From: Desulfuromonadaceae bacterium | GTDB taxonomy: Bacteria; Desulfobacterota; Desulfuromonadia; Geobacterales; Pseudopelobacteraceae | Reading direction: 5' to 3' | DNA length: 64,000 nucleotides | NCBI GenBank assembly: GCA_028687585.1 | Contig: JAQTZV010000006.1 | Coordinates: 1-64,000 of the forward strand | Position numbers and translations under genes: made by a program | The notes under the pieces: model-generated | Told to the model about the DNA's origin: nothing | What the model saw: the letters and a program-made list of their open reading frames with translations, nothing else | The model's database searches: none | Part shown: in pieces, positions 16,682-25,251 of the stretch | Numbering within the stretch: position 1 is the stretch's first letter | Layout: each line of letters opens with the position of its first letter

Positions 16682-16710
16682 ACAATACCCTGTGGTTAAA
16701 AAACTGTCAA
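16682..16710 (-). promoter_or_regulatory. Sigma-70-type promoter of the riboswitch transcript
   Basis: On the minus strand TTGACA (16705-16710) and TATTGT (16682-16687) are exactly 17 bases apart. Transcription would begin around 16675, placing a small CGTAAG/CTTACG hairpin (16656-16674) and the aptamer at the 5' end of the RNA. Confidence 0.8.
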
Positions 16711-16789
16711 GACAAGAAGGGCCTGTTATGCCATATCTAGCTATAATTGTTGCATTTTTTGTAACTCAAATGTCGCGATTGTGTGAAGT

Positions 16790-18307
16790 TCAGCCGAAAT
16801 GCGCTTCCAATGCAGTTGCCAAGGCATCAAGCGTATGCACTGCCGGCTCAATGTCTACTTTCAGCCCGAGATCGCGACAACTTTTAGACGTGATCGGACC
16901 GATAGAAGCAACGAGCACTCCTTTCAGCATATCCAGCATCAACTCTTCTCCCAGCATAGCGGCCAGGTTCTGTACTGTTGATGATGACGTGAAGGTAATA
17001 CAGTCTACTGAGCGTTTTTCCAGGGCAAAAAGCGTTTCGGGGGGGAGCCGTTCCGGAAAGATGTTACGATATGCAACAGGGCTGTCCACATGGGCACCCA
17101 GCAGTTTCAATTCGCGAGGGATAACATCACGAGCCTTGTCAGCGCGCGGGTACAACAGCCGGCTATTGAGCAGGTCCAGGCGGGAAAACTCTTCAACAAC
17201 CCCCTCGGCTTTGTAGTCTGTTGGCACAAGATCAGGTTTTATCCCGAAGGAGCGTACTTCGTCAGCCGTTTTCGGACCAAGAGCGCAGACCCTGCAGTGT
17301 GCCAGTGCTCTGGCATCAAGACCGAGTGACTCCAGACGTTGAAAAAAGAACCGTACAGCGTTACCGGATGTCAGTATCAGCCAGTCATAATTTTGCAGAT
17401 CCCGAATAGCCAGATCAAGCAGTTGCCAGCTATCCGGCTCAACCAGACGAATAGTAGGGCATTCAAGCACCGTTGCGCCACGAGCCGCCAGCTTAACAGA
17501 AAACTCACCTGCCTGTTCGGCGGCGCGGGTGACAATAATCTTCTTCCCGCACAATATCCTTTTGTCAAACCACTGCAGTTTCTCCCGCAGCGACACAACT
17601 TCACCAACAATAGTAACCGCCGGCGGCTTGAAGCCGCACTCATCGGCCCGGTCGGCAATATCTGCCAATGTACCGACTAAAATCTGCTGACAGGGGGTCG
17701 TCGCCCATCGTACGAGGGCTACCGGCGTATCTGGAGACCTGCCATGTTCCACCATGCGCTGCATATTGTGGCGCAAGGTAGTGACACCCATATAAAAAAC
17801 GACGGTGCCGCCCCCTAACGAGAGACGATCCCAGTCGATATTCGATTCATTTTTCTCTTTTCCTTCCTGACCGGTGACGAACGCTACCGAGGCGGTTATA
17901 TCACGATGGGTGAGCGGGATACCGGCGTATGCAGAGGCACCGATAGCAGCGGTGACTCCGGGAACAACCTCAAAAGAGATGCCGGCATTTCGCAGTGCCT
18001 CGCACTCTTCTCCACCACGGCCAAAGACAAAAGGATCGCCGCCCTTCAGACGAACAACAATTTTCCCGTTTTTTGCTTTTTCGACAAGAACATTGTTTAT
18101 CTCATCCTGACCCTGGTTGTGTCGCCCCCCGATTTTTCCGGCATAAATGCGCTCGGCACTCTCAGGAGCGTGATTCAGTAGCTGTTCGTTCGCCAGATAG
18201 TCGTAGACAACGACCTCGGCGATTTTTAAACACTCCATACCGCGCAGCGTAATCAGCGCCGGATCACCGGGACCCGCGCCGACAAGATAAACGATACCGT
18301 TACTCAC
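16790..18307 (-). CDS. cobA-hemD: Fused uroporphyrinogen-III C-methyltransferase / uroporphyrinogen-III synthase
   Basis: One 505-residue protein carries two steps around uroporphyrinogen III. Residues 1-245 are an SAM-dependent methyltransferase (VYLVGAGPGDPALITLRG at the N-terminus, VRLKGGDPFVFGRGGEE, and GIPLTHR), making precorrin-2 for sirohaem and cobalamin. Residues about 255-505 are HemD, which cyclises hydroxymethylbilane (ITFTSSSTVQNL, IGPITSKSCRDLGL). This fusion is typical of Geobacter and Clostridia. The start overlaps the end of hemC by 8 bases, so translation is coupled in the hem operon. Confidence 0.95.
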   Translation of the reverse strand: MSNGIVYLVGAGPGDPALITLRGMECLKIAEVVVYDYLANEQLLNHAPESAERIYAGKIGGRHNQGQDEINNVLVEKAKNGKIVVRLKGGDPFVFGRGGEECEALRNAGISFEVVPGVTAAIGASAYAGIPLTHRDITASVAFVTGQEGKEKNESNIDWDRLSLGGGTVVFYMGVTTLRHNMQRMVEHGRSPDTPVALVRWATTPCQQILVGTLADIADRADECGFKPPAVTIVGEVVSLREKLQWFDKRILCGKKIIVTRAAEQAGEFSVKLAARGATVLECPTIRLVEPDSWQLLDLAIRDLQNYDWLILTSGNAVRFFFQRLESLGLDARALAHCRVCALGPKTADEVRSFGIKPDLVPTDYKAEGVVEEFSRLDLLNSRLLYPRADKARDVIPRELKLLGAHVDSPVAYRNIFPERLPPETLFALEKRSVDCITFTSSSTVQNLAAMLGEELMLDMLKGVLVASIGPITSKSCRDLGLKVDIEPAVHTLDALATALEAHFG

Positions 18308-19238
18308 CTATAGACCTCTGATAGACCTCTTCCAGAATTGCCTTACCACCTTCGGCAAGTAACTGATCCGCAAGACGGATTCCCCATTGTTCGCTTTCTG
18401 TTACCGGTCCGCTGATTTCGCCGCGAACTGAGCGCTGGCCGTTTACGGCGGCGATAAACCCGACCAGACGCAACTGGCCGTTGCTGACGGTTCCGTGGGC
18501 CGCAATCGGCACCTGACAGCCCCCCTCGCACCGTTTAAGCAGGGCACGTTCTGCACGGACAGCATAGCTGGTGTCGGCATGATTAAAGAAGGCGATCGTT
18601 TCGGTTATAACCGGATCAGCCAGACGACATTCAATCCCCAAAGCGCCCTGGCCAATTGCTGGAATGGAGAGCTCCACATCCAGATATTCCCCGACACTGT
18701 CGGTGAAACCAAGGCGTTTCAGGCCGGCAGCAGCCAGAATGACCGCATCCAGGTTGTCTTCAGTAAGTTTTCTGATGCGGGTTTCTACATTACCGCGAAT
18801 GATGCACATCTGCAGGTCCGGACGTACTTTCAGCAGCTGGGCCTGACGGCGTAAGGCACTGGTGCCGATGCGGGCCCCTTGTGGCAGGTCGGCAAATTTC
18901 ACATTGCGTGATATCACTGCATCACGCGGGTCTTCGCGTTCGGTAATACAGTACAGGCCCAACCCTTCCGGGAAGTCGGTCGGCACGTCCTTCATGCTAT
19001 GTACGGCAATGTCGATTTCATCGCGTAGCATCGCCTCCTCGATCTCCTTGACGAACAGTCCCTTGCCACCGACCTGTGCCAGAGGGACATCAAGGATTTT
19101 GTCACCAATCGTCTTGATCTTGGTCAGTGTGACTTCCATGCCTGGATACCGTTTCTCAAGTTCGGACTTTACCCAGTTGGCCTGCCAGAGAGCCAGTTGG
19201 CTGGCTCGGGTACCTATTCTCAGTTTCTTTGGGGTCAT
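18300..19238 (-). CDS. hemC: Porphobilinogen deaminase (hydroxymethylbilane synthase)
   Basis: HemC polymerises four porphobilinogens into hydroxymethylbilane. The protein shows the N-terminal RIGTRASQLALWQ, the IAVHSMKDVP and GTSALRRQAQL substrate-site motifs, and the dipyrromethane-binding Cys in RCEGGCQVPIAAHG. ATG 19238 is chosen because GGAGA lies 6 bases upstream, giving 312 residues; an ATG 12 bases earlier is possible. It follows hemA by 47 bases and overlaps cobA-hemD by 8. Confidence 0.97.
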   Translation of the reverse strand: MTPKKLRIGTRASQLALWQANWVKSELEKRYPGMEVTLTKIKTIGDKILDVPLAQVGGKGLFVKEIEEAMLRDEIDIAVHSMKDVPTDFPEGLGLYCITEREDPRDAVISRNVKFADLPQGARIGTSALRRQAQLLKVRPDLQMCIIRGNVETRIRKLTEDNLDAVILAAAGLKRLGFTDSVGEYLDVELSIPAIGQGALGIECRLADPVITETIAFFNHADTSYAVRAERALLKRCEGGCQVPIAAHGTVSNGQLRLVGFIAAVNGQRSVRGEISGPVTESEQWGIRLADQLLAEGGKAILEEVYQRSIGE

Positions 19239-19285
19239 ACTGTTCTCCATTTCTTAATAATGAGTAGGCTGCTATTTCTGAATCC

Positions 19286-20587
19286 TTATTCTTCAAGTTC
19301 CAGCTCTTCATCCTCTCTTCGCAGCGCTTCCAGCCCAAACAGTTGTCGCAGTGCGTCGATATACAGATCCACCCTGCCGCCCTGCCCTGCCTGTTTAAGC
19401 ACAGACGTGGGAGCATGAAGCAGCTTGTTCATCATAGCCAGCGTAAGCGCTTCCAGACGTTTTTCTGCATCAGGTGGTAAATCCTTCCACCCGGAGATAG
19501 TTTTTTCAAGTTCGGCCCGACGAATTTCGTCAAAGCGGTTGCGCAGTGAAACAATGGTTGGTGTAACCTCAAGTGTAGACAGCCATTTATGAAACTGACC
19601 GATCTCCTGATTGATGATCTCCTCGGCTTTTTCAGCTTCCAGGCCGCGCTGGGCAAGATTGGCCTGGACGATCTCCTGGAGGTGGTCAACGGTGAAGAGG
19701 TACGCATTCTCGACGTCGTCAACTTTGGGGTCAATATCGCGTGGCACGGCGATATCAATGAAAAAAATCGGATTGAACCGGCGGCGCTTGACAACCTCTT
19801 CAGCATCCTTCGGTCCGATGATGCAGTGCGGGGCTCCGGTGGAAGAGAGCACGATATCGGCCCTATGGAGATGCTCTAAAAATGACTCGAAAGGAACCGC
19901 CTCACCGCCGAATTCCTCCGCCAGACGTTCTGCCCGCTCGAAGGTGCGGTTTGTTACCATCACCCCTTTAGCGCCGCTGTTAATAAAGTGCTTGGCAGCC
20001 AGTTCACACATTTCACCGGCACCGATCAGCATGACGGTCTTGTCCGATAGATCACCAAGAATCTTTTTTGCCAGCTCTACGGCGGCAAAGGCAACGGAAA
20101 CGGCAGAAGAGGCAATTTTAGTTTCAGTGCGCACCCGTTTGGCAACGGAAAATGCTTTGTGCAGAAAGCGATTGAGAATTATCCCGGAGGATTTATATTC
20201 GGCGGCATAACCGTAGGAGGTTTTAATCTGACCCAGTATCTGCGGTTCGCCGACAACCATTGAATCGAGACTGGAGGCGACACGGAACACGTGACGAATG
20301 GCATCTTCGGCGTGATAACTGTACAGGTGCGGCTCAAGCTCTTCAAATTGCAGATGATGATACTCGGCCATAAACCGCTTGATTCGTGCGATGCCGCCTG
20401 CAATATCCCGGGTAGTGGCATAAATCTCGACCCGGTTACAGGTAGAGACTATCACTCCTTCGATTATGCCATCAAGCGAGATCAATTCTGCGAGTGGGGT
20501 TTCAATCTGGTTGGGAGAGAACGCTACTTTTTCTCGAATCTTTACGGTAGCAGTTTTATGAGAGAGGCCGACAACGATGATATTCAT
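19286..20587 (-). CDS. hemA: Glutamyl-tRNA reductase
   Basis: HemA reduces glutamyl-tRNA to glutamate-1-semialdehyde, the first committed step of C5-pathway tetrapyrrole synthesis. The 433-residue protein has [14 protein letters not shown] at the start and the catalytic Cys50 in STCNR. It also has the NADPH-binding [16 protein letters not shown] segment and the C-terminal dimerisation region. It sits 56 bases after the CcsA-like gene and before hemC, giving the run precorrin-2 dehydrogenase, ccsA, hemA, hemC, cobA-hemD on the minus strand. Confidence 0.97.
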   Translation of the reverse strand: MNIIVVGLSHKTATVKIREKVAFSPNQIETPLAELISLDGIIEGVIVSTCNRVEIYATTRDIAGGIARIKRFMAEYHHLQFEELEPHLYSYHAEDAIRHVFRVASSLDSMVVGEPQILGQIKTSYGYAAEYKSSGIILNRFLHKAFSVAKRVRTETKIASSAVSVAFAAVELAKKILGDLSDKTVMLIGAGEMCELAAKHFINSGAKGVMVTNRTFERAERLAEEFGGEAVPFESFLEHLHRADIVLSSTGAPHCIIGPKDAEEVVKRRRFNPIFFIDIAVPRDIDPKVDDVENAYLFTVDHLQEIVQANLAQRGLEAEKAEEIINQEIGQFHKWLSTLEVTPTIVSLRNRFDEIRRAELEKTISGWKDLPPDAEKRLEALTLAMMNKLLHAPTSVLKQAGQGGRVDLYIDALRQLFGLEALRREDEELELEE

Positions 20588-20643
20588 CTATGATTCCGTT
20601 TCAATGTTTCATATAGGTATGTAGAGGCGAAAATTATATGTCT

Positions 20644-21444
20644 CTACCAGACGATACTGTGCTTCATGCCAAAAAATGTGAACAACACGACAATAAAGCC
20701 GATAATTGACAGAATAGCGGCCCGCTTTCCGCGCCAGCCGATGGTAATACGGCCATGAAGGAGCGCCGCATAAATAATCCAGATGATGAGAGACCAGGTC
20801 TGCTTGCGATCCCATATCCAATAGCTTCCCATGGCCTGATCCGACCAGATGGAACCTGAGATAATGGCGACCGTCAAAAGCGGCCAGCCTACCGTGAGGC
20901 AGCGGTAACTGATATCATCCATCGTTTCCAGTGATGGAAGTTTCTGGAAGAGTGCGCCAAAATGTTTCGTTTTGAGGAAATATCGCTGGATCAGGTACAT
21001 GACAGCAACACCGGCGGCGATGGTGAAGCAGGCATAACTGGCAAAAGCCAGGAGTGCATGGAACCAGAACCAGTTACTCTGCAAAATTGGCGGAAGCTGG
21101 CGCGACTGCTCATGTAACGTGCTTGAAGCTGTCAGCATCAAGAGTGCAACGGGAATAATAAACGAGCCGAGTGTTGTGACTTTGTATTTGCGCTCAAAAA
21201 AGATGAATCCGCCGACTACGGCAAGACTGAAAAAAGAGAGTGATTCCTGCATATTGGTTAGCGGCAGATACTTCATGTTGACTGCCAGATGGATTGTGGA
21301 AAGAAGATGTGCGGTAAAACCTACCGCCAGAATACGCCCGGCCCAGCGTGTCAGTAATGATGATGTGCGCACTAGACAGGCGAGATATGCAGCGGCTGCA
21401 CAGCAATATAAAGCCACAGTCAGAATGAAAAACATGTGTGTCAT
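20644..21444 (-). CDS. ccsA: CcsA/ResC-type cytochrome c biogenesis membrane protein (HemX-like)
   Basis: This 266-residue integral membrane protein has about eight hydrophobic segments and the tryptophan-rich WWD-type signature GSYWIWDRKQTWSLIIW near residues 196-212, which handles haem in CcsA/CcmC/CcmF proteins. The placement directly before hemA is the classic hemX position. Either haem delivery for cytochrome c maturation or regulation of HemA is possible; the WWD motif favours the former. The start overlaps the stop of the upstream sirohaem gene by 4 bases (ATGA). Confidence 0.88.
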   Translation of the reverse strand: MTHMFFILTVALYCCAAAAYLACLVRTSSLLTRWAGRILAVGFTAHLLSTIHLAVNMKYLPLTNMQESLSFFSLAVVGGFIFFERKYKVTTLGSFIIPVALLMLTASSTLHEQSRQLPPILQSNWFWFHALLAFASYACFTIAAGVAVMYLIQRYFLKTKHFGALFQKLPSLETMDDISYRCLTVGWPLLTVAIISGSIWSDQAMGSYWIWDRKQTWSLIIWIIYAALLHGRITIGWRGKRAAILSIIGFIVVLFTFFGMKHSIVW

Positions 21445-22037
21445 GGCAGTGGTTCCTTGCGTTCGGTAAGCTCGGAGATAAGACGATTGGCAAGCGAGCG
21501 TAAAACCTGTGTATTGTAAGTGCTTGAACTCCCGTTCGTCAACAGTTTTTCTCGTTCTGCGGCTATCTGTTCAACGATCACTCCGTATTCACTGCCGATA
21601 TATCCGGCAACGCAATCACGCACGTCAACGGCGAATGTCGGGCAGCGACCACCGGTTGAAACCGCAATATCGAGATCGCCTCGCTGCAAAATTGCCGGGA
21701 ACGTACAGTCTCCGGCTGACGGATTGTCGGCTACAGCAACCATGATTCCCCGTCGTTGCGCTTCAACCCGAACCTGCTCATTTATCATTGGGTCATTGGT
21801 GGCTGCGATCACAAGAAAAGCGTTATCAAGATCAGACGCCATATAGGCGCCGACCCGTATGGCTACTATTCCTGAATCCTTAAGCGCATCGATTTCCGGA
21901 CAGACTTCCAAGGCCACAACCCTGACAATGGCGCCTGTTGCAACCAGGGTCCGGAGTTTGCGCAGGGCAACGGTGCCGCCACCGATGATAACTACCAATT
22001 TGCCGTGCATCTGTATGTTAAGTGCCAGAGTTGACAT
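21441..22037 (-). CDS. Precorrin-2 dehydrogenase / sirohydrochlorin ferrochelatase (Met8/CysG N-terminal type)
   Basis: This 198-residue protein corresponds to the N-terminal half of CysG. An NAD-binding Rossmann fold shows GGGTVALRKLRTLVATGA at residues 19-36. Conserved NDPMINEQV, ADNPSAGDCTFPAIL and STGGRCPTFA segments follow. It oxidises precorrin-2 to sirohydrochlorin and may insert iron to give sirohaem. The methyltransferase step is supplied by cobA-hemD at the other end of the operon. It is the first gene of the minus-strand operon and is divergent from trxA. Confidence 0.92.
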   Translation of the reverse strand: MSTLALNIQMHGKLVVIIGGGTVALRKLRTLVATGAIVRVVALEVCPEIDALKDSGIVAIRVGAYMASDLDNAFLVIAATNDPMINEQVRVEAQRRGIMVAVADNPSAGDCTFPAILQRGDLDIAVSTGGRCPTFAVDVRDCVAGYIGSEYGVIVEQIAAEREKLLTNGSSSTYNTQVLRSLANRLISELTERKEPLP

Positions 22038-22115
22038 GCTCTGCTCCTCCAGAAATTGCTACCATACTCTTCTATTACTCCCTTTTCAACGTTATGGCGC
22101 AACCTGAGTTTGCGC

Positions 22116-22143
22116 TTGATTTTTTCACTGTCTGGTATATCAT
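22116..22143 (+). promoter_or_regulatory. Candidate promoter of trxA
   Basis: TTGATT (22116-22121) and TATCAT (22138-22143) are 16 bases apart, about 40 bases before the trxA start. A short GCGCAA/TTGCGC inverted repeat lies directly upstream. Confidence 0.45.
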
Positions 22144-22182
22144 CCACAAAAGATATTTTTGCACTCAAAGGAGAACTTTCAG

Positions 22183-22512
22183 ATGGCCAGTGAAAACGTA
22201 ATCGCATTTACCGATGCAAATTTCGACCGGGAGGTGCTGCAGTCCACTATCCCGGTACTCGTTGATTTTTGGGCCACATGGTGCGCCCCGTGTAAGGCAA
22301 TCGCTCCGCTTATTGATTCCATTGCTGATGAATATGTCGGTAAAGTCAAAGTGGGTAAGGTGAATGTCGATGAGAACCAGGCTATTCCGTCCAAATTCGG
22401 CGTACGTGGGATCCCTACTGTAATTTTATTCAAGGATGGCGCTGTGCTCGAACAGGTCGTCGGTGCGGTCCCGAAATCACAGATTGATGCACTTATCGCA
22501 AAAGCTCTGTAG
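22183..22512 (+). CDS. trxA: Thioredoxin
   Basis: This is a classical 109-residue thioredoxin with the active site WCAPC (Cys34 and Cys37), the cis-proline in [11 protein letters not shown], and no signal peptide. ATG 22183 follows AAAGGAG at a good distance; an upstream TTG would add 8 residues without support. It is cytoplasmic and reduces protein disulfides. A TlpA-like exported thioredoxin starts 4 bases after its stop, so the two form an operon. Confidence 0.96.
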   Translation: MASENVIAFTDANFDREVLQSTIPVLVDFWATWCAPCKAIAPLIDSIADEYVGKVKVGKVNVDENQAIPSKFGVRGIPTVILFKDGAVLEQVVGAVPKSQIDALIAKAL

Positions 22513-22516
22513 GAGC

Positions 22517-23035
22517 ATGAGGCCGGTAGTTTCCCTCATCAGAACAGCGCTTGTTATTCTAGCCGCATCATTCCTGCTTGCACCTGAGCGGCTTGATGCG
22601 GCTCCGCGAATCGGCCAGTCCTCACCAAACTTCAAGGTAGTTTCCACGTCAGGACAAACAATATCTCAGGAGAATTATCGGGGTCATGTACTGATACTCG
22701 ATTTTTTTGCCACGTGGTGTCAACCCTGCCGCCTGACGATTCCGCACTTGGTAGAGATGAATCGTAAATATGGCAAGCAAGGGCTTCACGTTCTAGGTCT
22801 TAGTGTAGACGAGGATGGGGAGCGGGTTGTTGCGGCATTTGCCGGCGAATTTAGAGTCAACTACCCTCTGGCTTTGGCCGGTGATGTCATGACCGCTGAC
22901 TTTGGGGTACGATCCGTTCCGATCATGTATATGATTGATAAAAAAGGAAAAATTGCGGAAGTATATCGTGGCTATTCCAATGAGATGACCCGCGCGCTGG
23001 AATCATCAATCAAGCGTCTATTGGCAGAGCAGTGA
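22517..23035 (+). CDS. TlpA/ResA-family periplasmic thiol-disulfide oxidoreductase
   Basis: The 172-residue protein has an N-terminal signal or anchor segment (TALVILAASFLLAPERLDA, about 10-28), then an AhpC/TSA-like thioredoxin fold with WCQPC (Cys68, Cys71) and the cis-proline in VRSVPIMYMIDKKG. The ATG at 22517 is picked since it is the first Met directly before the signal; AGGAG is very close to it, so coupling to trxA translation is likely. TlpA/ResA proteins keep apocytochrome c thiols reduced, which suits the CcsA-type protein nearby. Confidence 0.88.
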   Translation: MRPVVSLIRTALVILAASFLLAPERLDAAPRIGQSSPNFKVVSTSGQTISQENYRGHVLILDFFATWCQPCRLTIPHLVEMNRKYGKQGLHVLGLSVDEDGERVVAAFAGEFRVNYPLALAGDVMTADFGVRSVPIMYMIDKKGKIAEVYRGYSNEMTRALESSIKRLLAEQ

Positions 23036-23777
23036 ACTTTTCGGGATAAACAACCTGTATCAGACACAAGCCGCAGGCCGGCGCAGTACATCCCGCCTCT
23101 TTTCTATCCCCGCCATGCAACAGTCGGTCAATATCAGAAGGAGTAAAGCGCCCCTTGCCGATGTCAACGAGAGTGCCGACCATTACGCGCACCATGTTTT
23201 TCAGAAATCCGCCACCAATGACATCAATCGAAATACGGGAACCCTGCCGGGTTATCTGGACGGAATCTATTCTTCTGATGGTGGTCTTGGCGACACAATT
23301 TGAGGCGCGGAAAGCGGCAAAATTGTGACTGCCGACAAAACGGCCTGCAGCCTCTTTCATTGCAACAAGATCAAGCGGTTCCCGAACCTGCCAGCTATAC
23401 AGCCTGTCAAGCGGCGAACGAACGGAGGAATTGATAATTGTATAGCGGTACTGCTTGGCGTATGCCATGGTGATCGGTTTGAACCCCTCCGGAACTATTC
23501 GGGCGCTCTGGATGGCAATGTCAGCCGGGAGAAAGCGGTTCGCACCTTCTACAAAGGCTTGCAGCGGGAGGTTCCGGTTCGTCGTAAAAGAGGCCGCCAT
23601 GGCCCGGGCATGAACCCCGGCATCAGTTCGCCCCGATGAACGAACCTGTACATGTTCCTTCAGTAGTTTTTCAAGAGCATCTTCGACAACCTCCTGGACC
23701 GCCAGCCCATTTGGCTGAATCTGCCAACCGGAATAGTGTGTGCCGTCGTAGGCAATGGTTAATAATACGGTCGTCAC
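23010..23777 (-). CDS. truA: tRNA pseudouridine synthase A
   Basis: TruA makes pseudouridine at tRNA positions 38-40. The protein begins TTVLLTIAYDGTHYSGWQ and has the catalytic Asp52 in SGRTDAGVHA, with the family length of 255 residues. I choose the GTG at 23777, one base after the hslO stop, because family members start right at this TIAYDG strand; an ATG 27 bases upstream inside hslO is the alternative. The 3' end overlaps the convergent tlpA-like gene by 26 bases. Confidence 0.95.
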   Translation of the reverse strand: MTTVLLTIAYDGTHYSGWQIQPNGLAVQEVVEDALEKLLKEHVQVRSSGRTDAGVHARAMAASFTTNRNLPLQAFVEGANRFLPADIAIQSARIVPEGFKPITMAYAKQYRYTIINSSVRSPLDRLYSWQVREPLDLVAMKEAAGRFVGSHNFAAFRASNCVAKTTIRRIDSVQITRQGSRISIDVIGGGFLKNMVRVMVGTLVDIGKGRFTPSDIDRLLHGGDRKEAGCTAPACGLCLIQVVYPEKFTALPIDA

Positions 23778-23778
23778 T

Positions 23779-24669
23779 CTACTGACCTGACGGATCTGAA
23801 GCAAGAGCGATCAAATTGTCCAGCTCATCACCGTCCAGATGATATGTCTTCCGGCAGAATTCGCACGTCACTTCCGCTCCCTGTTCCTTCAACCGCATAT
23901 CCTGTAATCCCTCACGCCCGAGAGTGAGCAGCGCCCGCTCGATTTTTTCCAATCCGCAACCGCAGCGGAAGAAGATATCATGTGATTCAAGGATGGTATA
24001 GGGTATATCGCCGAACAATTCACGGATTATACCTTCAGCACCTCCTGCATTAATCAATTCAGATAACGCGGGCAAGCTGGCTATCTGTGCCATGATTTTT
24101 TCAAGTTCAGCGTCATCTGCCTTTGGGAGCGCCTGAACCAGAAAACCGCAGCAGGTTGATATTGAGCCGATTTCGGCCAAAGTTGCTCCCAATCCGATTG
24201 CGGAAGGGGTCTGTTCGGAGTCGGCAAGATAATAAGCCAGATCCTCGCCAACCTCACTGCTTACCAGCTGCACAACGCCATGATACGGTTGTCCGCCCAT
24301 GCCGAGATCCTTGGAAACGGTCAGGAAACCGGCCCTGCCGATCAGTCCGGCGACATTCCATTTCCCCTGCACCGGTTCAAGGTCGGCGGCCGGATTGCCA
24401 ACACATCCACGTACAGCGCCATCGCTGTCAGCTTCTATAATCATTTTGCGGAGCGGGCCGTTTCCTTCAAATTTGAGAGCGATCCGCTGGTCCCCTTTCA
24501 GAAGTGAGCCCATCAAGGCTCCGCCAGCCAGTCCTCGGGAAAGTGCAATGCTTGCCGTCGCCGATGTCTGCTGAAGCTGACAGATTTTGCGTGCCAACTG
24601 ACTGGCGCTACAGGCCAGCACCCTGATGCCGCCTGACAGACATAATGCCCGAACAATCTGATCATTCAT
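23779..24669 (-). CDS. hslO: Redox-regulated chaperone Hsp33
   Basis: Hsp33 is a cytosolic holdase switched on by oxidation of zinc-bound cysteines. The 296-residue protein has the four redox Cys near the C-terminus: CxC at 236 and 238 and CxxC at 269 and 272. The N-terminal ALSRGLAGGALMGSLLKG region matches the family. It is directly upstream of truA, separated by one base. Confidence 0.95.
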   Translation of the reverse strand: MNDQIVRALCLSGGIRVLACSASQLARKICQLQQTSATASIALSRGLAGGALMGSLLKGDQRIALKFEGNGPLRKMIIEADSDGAVRGCVGNPAADLEPVQGKWNVAGLIGRAGFLTVSKDLGMGGQPYHGVVQLVSSEVGEDLAYYLADSEQTPSAIGLGATLAEIGSISTCCGFLVQALPKADDAELEKIMAQIASLPALSELINAGGAEGIIRELFGDIPYTILESHDIFFRCGCGLEKIERALLTLGREGLQDMRLKEQGAEVTCEFCRKTYHLDGDELDNLIALASDPSGQ

Positions 24670-24736
24670 TATTTGTGGCCTCTGTAGAAGTATTTTTGAA
24701 AGAATCTACCCAGACTTGCATAGTACTACCGAAATG

Positions 24737-24780
24737 CGCACAAAAAAAGCCGCATCTTACGATGCGGCTTTTTTTGTGCG
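24737..24780 (-). terminator. Perfect 20-bp stem terminator
   Basis: Arms 24737-24756 and 24761-24780 are exact reverse complements around a TTAC loop, with a GC core (gccgcatc) and A7/T7 tracts. It serves the Lys/Ala-rich protein gene on the minus strand and separates it from hslO. Confidence 0.9.
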
Positions 24781-24795
24781 TTCGCTAAAAGCGAA

Positions 24796-25044
24796 TTACT
24801 TTGCTTTAGGAGCTTCAGCAGGAGCAGCTTCGGCAGCAGCAACTTTCTTTGCTTTCTTTGCTTTCTTTGCTTTCTTTGCAGGCTTTGCGTCAGCAGCAGG
24901 AGCGGCAGCATCAGCAGCAGGAGCAGCAACAGCGGCAGGAGCAGCGGCAGGAGCAGCAGCTTTCTTAGCATCGGAAGCGAAGACAACAGCGGAGAAGGAA
25001 ACTGCTACGAGGGCGGCTACGATTGTGGACAGAACTTTTTTCAT
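24796..25044 (-). CDS. Exported Lys/Ala-rich low-complexity protein
   Basis: ATG 25044 follows GGAGG and opens a signal peptide (MKKVLSTIVAALVAVSFSAV, cleavage after FAS or VFA near residue 22). The remaining about 60 residues are almost only Ala, Lys and Pro, with APAA-type repeats and three AKK triplets near the end. It resembles the Ala/Lys-rich small periplasmic or histone-H1-like proteins seen in many genomes; function is unknown. A ribosome-binding site and a strong terminator make it a genuine gene. The Ala-rich frame on the opposite strand is its shadow. Confidence 0.78.
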   Translation of the reverse strand: MKKVLSTIVAALVAVSFSAVVFASDAKKAAAPAAAPAAVAAPAADAAAPAADAKPAKKAKKAKKAKKVAAAEAAPAEAPKAK

Positions 25045-25251
25045 TTGTACTACCTCCAAAGGGAATGTGTTTGATTTTGTTATTGCAGACATTGTGCCAA
25101 TCAAATATAACATTTATAACTAGCTGTAATTATTTAGTTGTGTTCTCGGAAGTCGAATATTGGTTCAGCTATGGCCACCTCATATACTGCACTCATTGCC
25201 GCATATGAGGTAAAAACTTTCTTGCGGTTGCATCCAGTCTGCAACTCACGA

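Noticed and set aside
24716-25123. Plus-strand Ala-rich reading frame
   Set aside because: It is the shadow of the Lys/Ala-rich exported protein on the minus strand, which has the ribosome-binding site, signal peptide and terminator.
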